A DNA stretch of 38,291 bases from JBLMXQ01 sp050257855 (GCA_050257855.1 JBLMXQ010000027.1:1-38291); one strand, 5' to 3'. Positions 1 to 8,870 are shown, counted from the first letter of the stretch. Numbers and translations are program-made. Notes: generated by a model not told the origin, from the letters alone.

Positions 1-2183
1 TCGGCGTCGCCCGTCGCCTCGTAGTACTCCACCCGCAGCCTGTGCCGTCCGCCGTCGATTGCGGCGACGTCGGCCGCCGATTCGTGCGGGCTCCAGTGAT
101 CGATCGCCAGGCGCCGGTCCACCCACACGCGCACGCCCTCGTCCGAGATCGTGCGCAGTCGGTAATGCCCGGGTGGAAGCGTGACCGTCCCCTCCGCCGC
201 GACGGCGACGTGATCGGCCGGCACGCCGGGCGCGATCGCGCGGGAGGAGATGTAGTCGATCCGATCCGTCCGCTCGGTCCTGACCGGAGTACCTGCAAGG
301 ACCTTCGCGAACGACGCGGCGGCGGCCGGCGCGTCCGGCGTCGCGCCGAAGTCGTAGAAGCGCACGGTCCAGTCGATCGGCGCGAAGAAGCGCGAGTAGC
401 GGAACACGTACGGCCGGCCCGCCGGAATCGTCGTGCCGGTCGCCGTCACGACTTCCCCGCCGACGTATCGGAGCGCAACGTCAACGTCCACGAACCGCCC
501 CGGTGACGCCGCAACCGCAATCTCCCCGGGGACCTCGCCGGCGCGCGCCGACACGGTTCCACCGCGGATCGAGGCGAGCGTCCACCGGCCAGGCGGGCCG
601 AGCACACGGAGCTTCAGCGGCGACGCGTCGGATCGACCGGCGGGCCACAGCTTCGGCGAGCGCCAGTCGTACGGACCCCAGTCGTCCACGATGATCGCGT
701 CGCGGCCGCGCCGGTCGGCCGGCGGGATCATCGCGTCGACGCCGTCGGCCATCCGCGCTGGCGGCACGATCGTCTTCGCCCGCGCCGGCGCGGTCTGCTC
801 GACGCGGTAGCCGCCCGTGTCGCCGTGCCGCTCCACGTCCGCGCCGACGCGCTCGAAGCGGTTGCCGGCGCTCACGACGCCGGGCGTGTCGGTGAGCTGC
901 AGGCCGACATGGCTGCCGTCGAACGTGTTGCCGGCGATCAGGTAGTCGCGGCTGCTGGTCTCGTGCCGCTTCACGTACGCCCAGCTCGGATCCTGCTGGC
1001 GGTTCATCCACAGGCGCACGGCCACGCCGCCGCCGGTGAAGGTGTTGCCGACGATGGTGTTGTCGCGGCCGTGCTCGATCGCGATCCCCTCGTCGTTGCT
1101 CACGAAGGTGTTGTCCGCGATCACCGAGTCGAAGCTGTACCCGCCCCACACGCCGTGCCAGTTCCCCTCGATCCGGTTCGCGGCGAACGTGTTCCGGCTG
1201 AACGTCGCCTCGATGCCGTTCGCCGGCGCGAAGCTGAAATCGTTGCCGTAGAAGAGGTTGTCGTTCGAGCCGCCCTCTCCCGTATCCATCGTGCTCTGCC
1301 CGGCCCAGAGGAACAGCCCGTCGCCGCCGTGCGTGACGGAGTTGTAGGCGACCACGTTGCGGCTGCTCTGCTCGTACATCAGCAGGCCGGCCGAATCCTG
1401 GCCGCGGTTGTAGAAGCCTTCGCTGTAGCCCCGCACGCACCAGTCGATCCGGTTGTGCATGATCGTGCTGTCGGTCGTGCGGTACAGGCCGACGCCGATA
1501 CCCGACAGGAACGAGAACTCGTTGTTCCAGATCCGGAGCGCGCGCGACCTGGTCGCCATGAGCCCGTTCTGCCCCTGCACGGCCCGGTTGCGATCGATGC
1601 TGGCTCCGTCCACGTCCGACAAATAGATGCCGGCGCCGTAGCGGAGCCACTCGTCGCGCTCGTTGTGGTGATAGGTCAGCCAGTCGGCGAAGCTCTCGTG
1701 CTCGACGCCGCTGTAGAGACGGGGCTTCCAGTTGTAGCTGACGTCGTTGCCGGTCAATGTCAGCCCGCGGACATGCCTCGCGAGGATGGCGACCTTGTAG
1801 CCGCGGATCCGGGCGTTGCGGATCGTGATGCGCTCGCCGCCGTCGACGAGCACGGCCAGCCCGGCGAACCGATCGGGCGCTTCGCCGCCCGGCGATCCCT
1901 CGAGCACGGCGCCGTCGAAATCGACGACGATGTCGTGACCGCGAATTACGATGGCCGGACCATCGAGGCTGGCGCTGGCGATTCGATACGTCCCGGGACG
2001 GACCGTCGTCGAGCGGTCGATGACGAGGCCGGCCCGAAGCGCGACTTCGACCGCCGTCTGCGCCGTGGCCGCGTGCGCCACGCCCGCGGGAGCACGCACT
2101 TGCGGGCCGACGCCGACGACGACGGCGGCGGCGGCGGCGACGGCGAGCAGAAGACGCAGGGAAGATCGCGAATCCTCGACCAA
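1..2183 (-). CDS. Secreted right-handed beta-helix repeat protein with C-terminal PA14-like region (3' end beyond window)
   Basis: One frame stays open on the minus strand from about 2219 to the left edge, so the C-terminus is missing. The N-terminus has a hydrophobic run (LRLLLAV then Ala/Val-rich) ending near PQVRAPAGVAHA, typical of a secretion signal. The next 350 or so residues carry repeated turns such as NRIDWCVRGYSEGF, NNEFSFLSGIGVGLY, NDNLFYGNDFSF and GNTFTGGGVAVRL. These are characteristic of parallel beta-helix (NosD/pectate-lyase-like) folds. The last part visible (PPGHYRLRTISDEGVRVWVD, then HRLRVEYYEATGDA) looks like a PA14 carbohydrate-binding module. A role in extracellular polysaccharide binding or cleavage is inferred; no catalytic residues can be assigned. 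The start is uncertain. I chose TTG at 2183 because it lies 9 bases after a TATAAT; GTG at 2219 or 2213 are alternatives. Confidence 0.82.
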   Translation of the reverse strand, partial: MVEDSRSSLRLLLAVAAAAAVVVGVGPQVRAPAGVAHAATAQTAVEVALRAGLVIDRSTTVRPGTYRIASASLDGPAIVIRGHDIVVDFDGAVLEGSPGGEAPDRFAGLAVLVDGGERITIRNARIRGYKVAILARHVRGLTLTGNDVSYNWKPRLYSGVEHESFADWLTYHHNERDEWLRYGAGIYLSDVDGASIDRNRAVQGQNGLMATRSRALRIWNNEFSFLSGIGVGLYRTTDSTIMHNRIDWCVRGYSEGFYNRGQDSAGLLMYEQSSRNVVAYNSVTHGGDGLFLWAGQSTMDTGEGGSNDNLFYGNDFSFAPANGIEATFSRNTFAANRIEGNWHGVWGGYSFDSVIADNTFVSNDEGIAIEHGRDNTIVGNTFTGGGVAVRLWMNRQQDPSWAYVKRHETSSRDYLIAGNTFDGSHVGLQLTDTPGVVSAGNRFERVGADVERHGDTGGYRVEQTAPARAKTIVPPARMADGVDAMIPPADRRGRDAIIVDDWGPYDWRSPKLWPAGRSDASPLKLRVLGPPGRWTLASIRGGTVSARAGEVPGEIAVAASPGRFVDVDVALRYVGGEVVTATGTTIPAGRPYVFRYSRFFAPIDWTVRFYDFGATPDAPAAAASFAKVLAGTPVRTERTDRIDYISSRAIAPGVPADHVAVAAEGTVTLPPGHYRLRTISDEGVRVWVDRRLAIDHWSPHESAADVAAIDGGRHRLRVEYYEATGDA

Positions 2184-2192
2184 ATCGCGGCC

Positions 2193-2198
2193 ATTATA
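2193..2198 (-). promoter_or_regulatory. Candidate -10 box (TATAAT) for the beta-helix gene
   Basis: A perfect TATAAT on the minus strand lies 9 bases before the TTG at 2183. No convincing -35 box is visible at 16-18 bases. If used, the transcript would start almost at the TTG, giving a leaderless mRNA. Two other genes in the window show similar spacing (14160 and 18737). Confidence 0.4.
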
Positions 2199-2272
2199 CG
2201 AACTCTTCCGCACGCGCACGCGTCTGGCAAGGACGGTGGGGGTGGCGTAAGCTACTGAGTCGCGAAGGCCGG

Positions 2273-4738
2273 ATGGATCTGAATCAACGGGACCTCGGGC
2301 GATACCGCGTGATCGAACGACTCGGAGCCGGCGGCATGGGCGAGGCGTATCGCGCGCACGACACCCGCCTCGAGCGCGACGTTGCTATCAAAGTGCTCCC
2401 CCCGGACCTCGTCGCCGACGAACCGGCGCGGAAACGTCTGCGACACGAGGCCCTGTCGCTTTCCCGCCTCAACCATCCGGCGGTTGCGACGGTCCACGAT
2501 TTCGACACGGTCGCCGGCGTCGATTTCCTGGTGATGGAGCTCGTCGACGGCGAACCACTCGCGGCCCGAATCACCCGCGGGGCCCTGCCACCGGCCGAGG
2601 CTGCCGCGTACGCGCGCGAAGTGGCCGAGGCGCTCGAAGCCGCGCACGCGGCAGGCATCGTGCACGGCGACCTGAAGCCGGCCAACATCCTCATCACGCG
2701 CACCAACCACGTGAAGGTGATCGACTTCGGCCTGGCGCGAATCCTGGAGCCGCCCGACTCCAACGCCGTGACGCGGTCGATATCGCAGTCGGCCGAGATC
2801 GTCGGCACTGTTCCGTACATGTCCCCCGAACAGCTCCGCGGCGGCGGCGTCGACGCGCGCGCCGACGTGTACGCGCTCGGCGTCGTGCTCTACGAAATGG
2901 TGACGGGGCTCCGGCCGTTTCGAGAGTCCGGGACGCCACAGTTGATCGCGGCGATTCTGGATCGCGAGCCGCAGACCCCGAGGTCGCTGAGGCCGGAGAT
3001 TCCGGAGGCGCTCGACCGTCTGATTCTCGAGTGCCTCGCAAAGGACCCCGCGAAGCGCCCCGGGTCGGCGCACGAGGCGGCCGCGGCGCTCGCCGGCATG
3101 GCCGCGGCACGGGCGCCGGACCGGATCGAGCAGCCAGCCGGCACGGGCGCTCCGCCGCCGCTGTCGCTGGTCGCCCTGCCGACGCGCGTGTTCGGGTCGG
3201 ATGCCGATGCCTTTCTCGGCGACGCGATCCCGAACACGCTCACGACGGAGCTGGCGCGCGACGGCGGACTCGACATCAGGTGGCCGCCGACGACGCAGGA
3301 CGTCGAGCGTGTGGGCGGCGACCTCGCCAGCATCGCTGCCGCCTACCTGGTTTCGGCCTTCGTCGTCACCGCCGTCACGGCGGCCCGACGCGTCCTGACG
3401 CTCGACGTGCAGCTCGTCGACGCATCGACACGCCGGGTTCTCTGGGCCGATCAGTACCGGGGATCGCGGAGCAAGTACTCGTCGCTCATCGGCGAGGCCG
3501 CCGGAGGCCTGCGGCGGCGGATGAATCTGCCCAGCCGCCGGCTCGGACCGCTCGTCGCCGGGACGGCGCCCACGTCGGAGCTGCCGCTCCAGCGCGCGAT
3601 CTACTTCTCGAACCGGTTCGTCAATCGCGGGCATCCGGGGGATCTGGAGCGCGCGGCGTCGGGATTCCACGACGTCCTTCGCGCCGACCCGCGATCGGTC
3701 CAGGCACTCGAGGGCCTTGCCGTTCTCGAGCTCTCGCGCGTCGTCGTCGGTGCGTCGATCGCCGAGATCGCGCCGGGCGTGGAAGACTACGCGCGCCGGG
3801 CGCTGGCGATCGACGCGCGGTCGGCGCGCGCCTGGAGCGCCCTCAGCGAGGTGCAGCCGGACACGCGCGACGGGTACCGCCTCCGGCTGGAGTACGCGCT
3901 GCGCGGCGCGTCGATCGACCCGTCGGACGATTTCACGCACACGCGGCTGGTCGGGCCGCTGGGTGTCGTATCGGCACGGCTGGCGCGGGACGCGGCGCAC
4001 GAGGCCGCGCGGCTCGATCCGCTGGTCCTGACGGGCCATCTGTACGAGGCGATCAGCAGCGCTGTCGTCGGGGAACCCGAGCGCGCCCTGCGGTCCATCG
4101 ACGCGGCGCTCGCGCTCGAGCCGGACGCGCCGTTCAGCCTGTACATCAGGACGCTGGTGCTCGTGGCCGCAGGCCGGGACGAGGAGGCGCGGGCGCAGGC
4201 CGATTCACTGAAGCCGCTCGGCGCGGCGGGTCGCCTGCACCCGGAGTGGGTGCGATTCGCCGAATCCATCGTGCGCGCGCGGGAGGCCTTTGCCGCGGGT
4301 GGCCGGCAGGCGGACGAGATGTGCGCCTATCTGTCGGCGGTCGCTCAGGGCAAGGTGTCGTTCCCGCGCTGGCAGTCGACCACTTCCGGTGTCGCGGGGC
4401 TGCTGACGCGGTACGGCCGCCCGGCCACGGCGCTCGACGTTCTGAAGGCGCGGCGGGACGCGGGCATCCGGGAGCCGCTCGATCTTCTGGTCCTCGACCC
4501 GGGCCTCGCGGCTCTCAAAGACGACCCACGGTATGCGTCGCTGGTCGCGGACGCGGCCGCCCAGTTCGCGATCATGGTCGATGTCGCCACCGGCGCCCGC
4601 GCGCGGGGCGAGATGCCCGCCTACATCGGCCACGCCCTGGACGCCCTCGTCAGTCAGCCGCAGATCGCCGACGTCCTGAACGCGACGGCGTCTACGAACG
4701 CGGGGGCGCTAGCACGTCCAGGAGTGCCGCACCGATAG
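2273..4738 (+). CDS. Cytosolic Ser/Thr protein kinase with TolB-like and TPR regions
   Basis: An 821-aa Hanks-type kinase. The kinase domain spans about residues 10-275: glycine loop GAGGMG at 18-23, catalytic Lys40 in VAIKVL, catalytic loop HGDLKPAN with Asp133, DFG at 151-153, and SPE at 184-186. The HGD form (Gly instead of Arg before Asp133) departs from HRD and suggests the loop arginine is not used for activation. After a short linker comes a TolB-N/FlgO-like domain (about 300-410, including LTLDVQLVDASTRRVLWADQYRG). TPR-like helical repeats follow to the C-terminus. No transmembrane segment is visible, unlike many bacterial sensor kinases of this shape. The start has GAAGG five bases upstream. 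Its 3' end overlaps the convergent S53 peptidase by 47 bases. Substrate unknown. Confidence 0.93.
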   Translation: MDLNQRDLGRYRVIERLGAGGMGEAYRAHDTRLERDVAIKVLPPDLVADEPARKRLRHEALSLSRLNHPAVATVHDFDTVAGVDFLVMELVDGEPLAARITRGALPPAEAAAYAREVAEALEAAHAAGIVHGDLKPANILITRTNHVKVIDFGLARILEPPDSNAVTRSISQSAEIVGTVPYMSPEQLRGGGVDARADVYALGVVLYEMVTGLRPFRESGTPQLIAAILDREPQTPRSLRPEIPEALDRLILECLAKDPAKRPGSAHEAAAALAGMAAARAPDRIEQPAGTGAPPPLSLVALPTRVFGSDADAFLGDAIPNTLTTELARDGGLDIRWPPTTQDVERVGGDLASIAAAYLVSAFVVTAVTAARRVLTLDVQLVDASTRRVLWADQYRGSRSKYSSLIGEAAGGLRRRMNLPSRRLGPLVAGTAPTSELPLQRAIYFSNRFVNRGHPGDLERAASGFHDVLRADPRSVQALEGLAVLELSRVVVGASIAEIAPGVEDYARRALAIDARSARAWSALSEVQPDTRDGYRLRLEYALRGASIDPSDDFTHTRLVGPLGVVSARLARDAAHEAARLDPLVLTGHLYEAISSAVVGEPERALRSIDAALALEPDAPFSLYIRTLVLVAAGRDEEARAQADSLKPLGAAGRLHPEWVRFAESIVRAREAFAAGGRQADEMCAYLSAVAQGKVSFPRWQSTTSGVAGLLTRYGRPATALDVLKARRDAGIREPLDLLVLDPGLAALKDDPRYASLVADAAAQFAIMVDVATGARARGEMPAYIGHALDALVSQPQIADVLNATASTNAGALARPGVPHR

Positions 4739-6344
4739 GCGTGCCAAGGCCCGTGCAGGGATCCCAGCCTCGCGTCGCACGGTAGGTCCCGTTTCCGCCC
4801 GTGGTCACCGCGTACAGGGCGCCGCGCGCGCGTTCGCTGTACAGCTGGGGCGAGATGAACCCGACCGGCACCCCCAGCGTATCGTTGAGCCGCGCGACGA
4901 AGGCCGCCCAGGTCGGCGTCGCCGCGCTGGTGCCGCCCAGCGCGACGTCGCGTCCGGCGACAACGAGCTGATATCCGCGCTTGAAGTCAGCCTTCGCCGC
5001 CACGTCCGGCACCGCGCGTCCGCGCCGCCCGGCTCCCTTGCGCCTGACGTGCCGCCGCTGCCACCAGGGACGCGGGAACGCGCGGCTGAAGCCGCCGCTC
5101 GTCGACATCCGCTGCGGCCCGACCTGCTCGTTCCACACGGTCTCGTGCCGGACCCCCGCGGGATCCGGAAAGGCCGAACCGCCGCAGGCGAGGACGTACG
5201 GGCTGGACGCCGGAAAATGCACCCGATGACGCTCGCCCGAGGCGCCCCCGTCGTCGCCCGACGAGCAGCACACGGTGATGTTCCTCAGGGCGGCGAACAT
5301 GAAGAGCCGGTTCAGCGCGCCGAGCAGCATGGGCGGGACGTCGTGCTCGTGAGCGCTCCAGCTGCACGAGATGACCGCAGGCCGCGTCGGATGCGTGATC
5401 GCGCGCGCAAACCCTTCGAACTTGCCGCGGGGGTTGTCCGGGATGAAGCACACGAGCAGATCGCACTGGGGTGCCAGCGCGCCGGCGAGCTCGACGTCGA
5501 GGGCGGCCTCGACGCTCCACAGCACGTTCCACGGCGAGGACCCCGGCCCGCGCACCGGCCCGGTCGCGGCGGCATCGAGAAGAGGAGACTTTCCCTGAAC
5601 ACTGTCGCAGAACCGGCGGATCGCCGCCTTCGGGGCCGGCTGGTTCGAGCGCCCCTCGACGTCGAGTTCGCGGATGACCGGCACCCGACGCCCGAGGCTC
5701 CGGAAGAAACGTACGAGGTCGCTGCGATAGAAGCCGCCGTAGGGCAGCAGGATCGCGATCGTCTGGTTCCGAATTCCGCTCGCGACCGGCGCGAAGCCGT
5801 ACGCCCGGGCCACGGCGTCCGGGTGTACGCCGACAGCCTGACGCTTCGCCGCTGCCTGTGGCCGCGCGAGCGGCCGATCGTCGAAGCCGAGAACGGCGGC
5901 GACCGCGCCCGACAGCGGGGCAGGGACGAAGACCGGCGTGGAGTGGCCGATGAAATGCGTGCCGCCGAGCATGTAGTTGGCGAACTCGACCCGAAACGCG
6001 CGCGCGAAGCGCTCGAGCGTGCCCGAGAGGATGACCGAATGGCGGGGGCTGCTGATCGCGGCCACGCGCAGCCCGTGCACGCGGGCATGGGCTATGACCT
6101 TTCCCATGTCCGAGCGCAGCGGACCGTAGCGATGAGCGAACTGGCGCGGCGTGAGCCGCGGTCGATCAAGCGGATCGAGTCGAATGTGCCGTTCGACTTC
6201 CCGGCGCAGCTCGGCATCGCGGCAGCGCGAGTGCACGACGACCGTGGCGCGGATCACCTGTGCGGGATCCGGCGTGCCCGGAGCCGACGTGACGCCGGTG
6301 CCGTGATGCGGCGAGCTGTCGGAAAGCGCGACCCACCGCATCAC
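4692..6344 (-). CDS. Kumamolisin-like S53 (sedolisin) serine-carboxyl peptidase, no signal peptide; candidate RiPP leader peptidase
   Basis: A 550-aa protein with an N-terminal pro-kumamolisin activation domain (about 25-165) and an S53 catalytic domain (about 170-545). The family's catalytic residues can be placed: Glu279 and Asp283 in EAALDVELAGALAP, oxyanion Asp364 in SSGDDGG, and nucleophile Ser473 in GGTSAATP. GWDPCTGLGTP near 526 matches the C-terminal calcium site. Sedolisins are normally exported zymogens, but here the N-terminus (MMRWVALSDSSPHHGTG) has no hydrophobic signal segment, suggesting cytosolic action. The ATG overlaps the stop of the Nif11 precursor as ATGA, so the two are probably translationally coupled. 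Removal of the RiPP leader is therefore a reasonable inference, not shown by sequence alone. The alternative is an unrelated housekeeping protease. Confidence 0.93.
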   Translation of the reverse strand: MMRWVALSDSSPHHGTGVTSAPGTPDPAQVIRATVVVHSRCRDAELRREVERHIRLDPLDRPRLTPRQFAHRYGPLRSDMGKVIAHARVHGLRVAAISSPRHSVILSGTLERFARAFRVEFANYMLGGTHFIGHSTPVFVPAPLSGAVAAVLGFDDRPLARPQAAAKRQAVGVHPDAVARAYGFAPVASGIRNQTIAILLPYGGFYRSDLVRFFRSLGRRVPVIRELDVEGRSNQPAPKAAIRRFCDSVQGKSPLLDAAATGPVRGPGSSPWNVLWSVEAALDVELAGALAPQCDLLVCFIPDNPRGKFEGFARAITHPTRPAVISCSWSAHEHDVPPMLLGALNRLFMFAALRNITVCCSSGDDGGASGERHRVHFPASSPYVLACGGSAFPDPAGVRHETVWNEQVGPQRMSTSGGFSRAFPRPWWQRRHVRRKGAGRRGRAVPDVAAKADFKRGYQLVVAGRDVALGGTSAATPTWAAFVARLNDTLGVPVGFISPQLYSERARGALYAVTTGGNGTYRATRGWDPCTGLGTPIGAALLDVLAPPRS

Positions 6345-6556
6345 GCGAAGCAGGTCAGGTTCGGATCGTCGAAGTGCGGGGACTTGCTGCCTCCAAAGCG
6401 CTGCTTGACCACCGCCTTCAGCTCGGCGCTGGTGAAGTCGAAGTCGTGTTTCTTCGCGACCGCTTCCAGATTGCCCTTCGCGGCCTTGACTTCCGCGATC
6501 AGCGCCTTGTCGTGCTCCAGCTTCTCGACGAATTTCTTTGCAGAGGCTTCAGACAT
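6341..6556 (-). CDS. Nif11-type RiPP precursor peptide, TOMM substrate candidate
   Basis: A 71-aa peptide. Residues 1-54 form a Nif11-like leader: an amphipathic SAKKFVEKLEHDKALIAEV helix, then LEAVAKKHDFDFTSAELKAVV. A Gly-Gly at 55-56 resembles the double-glycine cleavage site of such leaders. That leaves a 15-residue tail, SKSPHFDDPNLTCFA, with Ser57, Ser59, Thr68 and Cys69 as possible cyclisation sites. I chose ATG 6556 over an earlier start at 6613 because GAGGGGG sits seven bases upstream and the Nif11 homology begins there. It lies 88 bases after the YcaO cyclodehydratase and overlaps the S53 peptidase start by 4 bases. That position between maturation enzymes is the main argument that it is their substrate. 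Nif11 refers to domain similarity, not nitrogen fixation. Confidence 0.87.
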   Translation of the reverse strand: MSEASAKKFVEKLEHDKALIAEVKAAKGNLEAVAKKHDFDFTSAELKAVVKQRFGGSKSPHFDDPNLTCFA

Positions 6557-6644
6557 CGTTTCCCCCTCGTTCGTCGGCAACGTTAGGTCCTGCCGTTGAG
6601 GGTTGTCAAGCAACGTGCGCGACCGCTGACATCAGGCTGGCTGG

Positions 6645-8825
6645 TCAGATGAGAATGACGGAAGGATTCAAGTCGTATTCTTCGGTCGGCCTCTCCCGCC
6701 ATCCCATCCGGACCGGCACGGAAAAGAGTCGTCCCGGCGCAAATCTCGGCCAGAAATGCCGCAAACCAGGCACGATCACCCGCGCGACCGGAACGCCGAC
6801 GTCCGGGCGCGTCTGGTCGAGGACGAACACGTCGAGATGGTGAGCAGAGGCCAGCGCGTGAACGCGCGCAAGCGGCGTCTGCGCGGGACCACTTCCCTCA
6901 CCGGCGCGGGTATCCACCCAGGTCGACCAGGGTCGAGTGCCGACGGGCTCCAGGTACGAACCGCTGGGTACGGGTCCGCTGACCAGCGCGCGTCGCCGGC
7001 CCGCCGCCAGTTCAGGGAGGAAGAGACTCAGCTCGAGCAGGGCGTGCCGAAGCGCACGCAGAGGCTGAAAGTCCGCGCCGAATCCAATCGTGAGTCGGTC
7101 GCCGGACGGTTCCGACGACAGCGCCGCAAATACCGGCACCCCGAGGTCGGTCGTGACGTCGAGAACGACCAGCGTGCGATCGATCTGTCGATGGTGCTCG
7201 ACAAGGGATCGGACGAACGCATCGGGGACCGTGAGCAGATCCACCCCCGGTCGTGCTAACCGGTTGTACCACCAGATGCCCACCGCATCCCGCTCCACGA
7301 GCTCGAGAAACCCTCGAACGACGGCCGCGTCGAAGGTTTCTCCGGCGGCGCAGCCGTTCGAGTCGCTGATGCAGCCGCGCCGCTCCCGCTCGGGCCTCGC
7401 GCCGAAGTAGCAGAGCGCGGTCGGCAGCCAGCGGCGATCGTCGCATCCGAGCTTCGTCACCGGCGTCCACGAGCGCGGCTCGTCTTCGTCGAAGGGCTCG
7501 GCGACGCGCGCAGCCCTCGACTGCTGGCGAAGATTCCATCGGCGCCGGCCGGCGAACTGCGCGGCGCTGAAGCCCATGACGTCATTCGGGTGGATTGCCG
7601 AACCGCCGAGCGATTGGTACGTCGCCCGACGGCCGGCGTCGGACTCACGATAGACGCCCGAGTAGCGTTCGAGCGCCTCCGCCACGGCGCTCACGCGCGC
7701 GTCGACTGCCGTCGTGCCGCTCGCGGCCGTGCGGCGCCGGCACGCCCGCCAGAGCGAGTCGGGCAACTCGATCTCCGGCGGGAACACGTGATCCGCCGTG
7801 GCAACGTGCGCAGGGCCGTACGACGAGGACGACACGTGCGCCACGATTCCGGTCACCGGACTGACATGGCGTGCAAAGCGGGCCGGCAGCGCTCCGGGGT
7901 CCGCGTCGGTCGGCGGAAGAGATTCCACGCGCGACGGCGACTGATTCGCCGCGCGGCAGGCCGGGCAGTGCGGGCGTGCTGCCACCGGATGCCATCGAAT
8001 CGAGCCCGTACGTGTGTCGATGGTCTCAATCATGGACGCGGTCCGGTCGTCCAGGGGACGGAGACACCATTCAGCGGCAGCCGCGGCGGCCCGCTCGATC
8101 GCCGCCGGAACAGCGGGCGGAACGTATCGAGGCGCTCGAACGGCCGGATAGTGACGGCGCAGGTAATCCTCGATCGGGGATGTCTCCTTCAACCGGGCCG
8201 CCAGGCATCGCCAGCATGGCGTCGCGCGCGCCGGATCGAACATCGGCCCGACCCACGGCACGAACCCGAGCGGCTTCACGAGCAGCCACGACGTGCCCGC
8301 ACGCAGGCTTTCTCGATTGACGGCGTCGAGCTCGTCCGAGAGGTAGTCGTCAACCAGGATCACGCGCGGCGCCGCTGCCATCGCGGCGTCGACGGCAACG
8401 CCGGCTCGCCTCATCCCGGCGGCGAACAGCTCGACGGCCGCACGACTCACGCCGCCGATGGCGACGAGCGAGGCCGTCGCGCGCGGCGGCGCCTTATCCG
8501 GCTCGGATGCGGCGAACGGCTCTGCCGAATCGGACGCCCGCGCAGCCTCGGACGTCAGGAGCACACCCTCTTCGACGAGCTCCGTCACGCCGACGTCGAC
8601 GTCGGCGATGGTCGCCTGGCCCTCGAGCGCGTCGGAGATGTCGAGGACCGATCGACAGCCGTCGACGAGCGGCAGAATCAGCGGACCCAGCCGTCCTGAG
8701 ATCGGCCGCGCGCCGTCCTCGTCGATCACGAGGACGAGATCGCCGGAAAGGATGTGGACGGAGGCGTGCGGATTGCGCAGGGGCACCAGGCACGACATTG
8801 TGCAGCGGCGGCCGCTACAGTACAC
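6645..8825 (-). CDS. Fused TOMM cyclodehydratase (leader-binding/E1-like plus YcaO)
   Basis: A 726-aa enzyme expected to convert Cys/Ser/Thr of a precursor peptide into azolines using ATP. Residues 20-95 resemble a PqqD/RRE-like leader-binding region. Residues 115-300 form a degenerate E1/ThiF-like part with two zinc-type pairs, CWRC (204-207) and CPAC (287-290). Residues 315-726 form the YcaO domain, with EALERYSG (383-390), SNGCAAG (489-495) and ELVERDA (508-514), where Mg-ATP ligands lie in this family. This C-D fusion layout is like PatD/TruD. The C-terminus reads DLNPSVILI and lacks the PxPxP tail of many azoline-forming YcaO proteins. GTG at 8825 is preferred because AGGGG lies six bases upstream; ATG at 8798 has no ribosome site. 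It is first in a run with the Nif11 precursor and S53 peptidase. Confidence 0.93.
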   Translation of the reverse strand: MYCSGRRCTMSCLVPLRNPHASVHILSGDLVLVIDEDGARPISGRLGPLILPLVDGCRSVLDISDALEGQATIADVDVGVTELVEEGVLLTSEAARASDSAEPFAASEPDKAPPRATASLVAIGGVSRAAVELFAAGMRRAGVAVDAAMAAAPRVILVDDYLSDELDAVNRESLRAGTSWLLVKPLGFVPWVGPMFDPARATPCWRCLAARLKETSPIEDYLRRHYPAVRAPRYVPPAVPAAIERAAAAAAEWCLRPLDDRTASMIETIDTRTGSIRWHPVAARPHCPACRAANQSPSRVESLPPTDADPGALPARFARHVSPVTGIVAHVSSSSYGPAHVATADHVFPPEIELPDSLWRACRRRTAASGTTAVDARVSAVAEALERYSGVYRESDAGRRATYQSLGGSAIHPNDVMGFSAAQFAGRRRWNLRQQSRAARVAEPFDEDEPRSWTPVTKLGCDDRRWLPTALCYFGARPERERRGCISDSNGCAAGETFDAAVVRGFLELVERDAVGIWWYNRLARPGVDLLTVPDAFVRSLVEHHRQIDRTLVVLDVTTDLGVPVFAALSSEPSGDRLTIGFGADFQPLRALRHALLELSLFLPELAAGRRRALVSGPVPSGSYLEPVGTRPWSTWVDTRAGEGSGPAQTPLARVHALASAHHLDVFVLDQTRPDVGVPVARVIVPGLRHFWPRFAPGRLFSVPVRMGWRERPTEEYDLNPSVILI

Positions 8826-8870
8826 TGGCGCCCCTCACCCGACAACCCGAGGTGATGGCCGAGGAGACGA

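Noticed and set aside
825..2258. A 477-aa open frame on the plus strand opposite the beta-helix gene
   Set aside because: It is Val/Ala/Arg/Asp-rich without domain-like pattern and mirrors the opposite coding frame; the minus-strand frame gives a coherent beta-helix protein.
2273..4738. Kinase as part of the RiPP cluster
   Set aside because: It is convergent with the S53 gene and has no known role in TOMM pathways; proximity alone is not enough.
6341..6613. Nif11 protein as a nitrogen-fixation gene
   Set aside because: No nif genes are nearby. Nif11 domains commonly serve as RiPP leaders, and the neighbours are RiPP enzymes.
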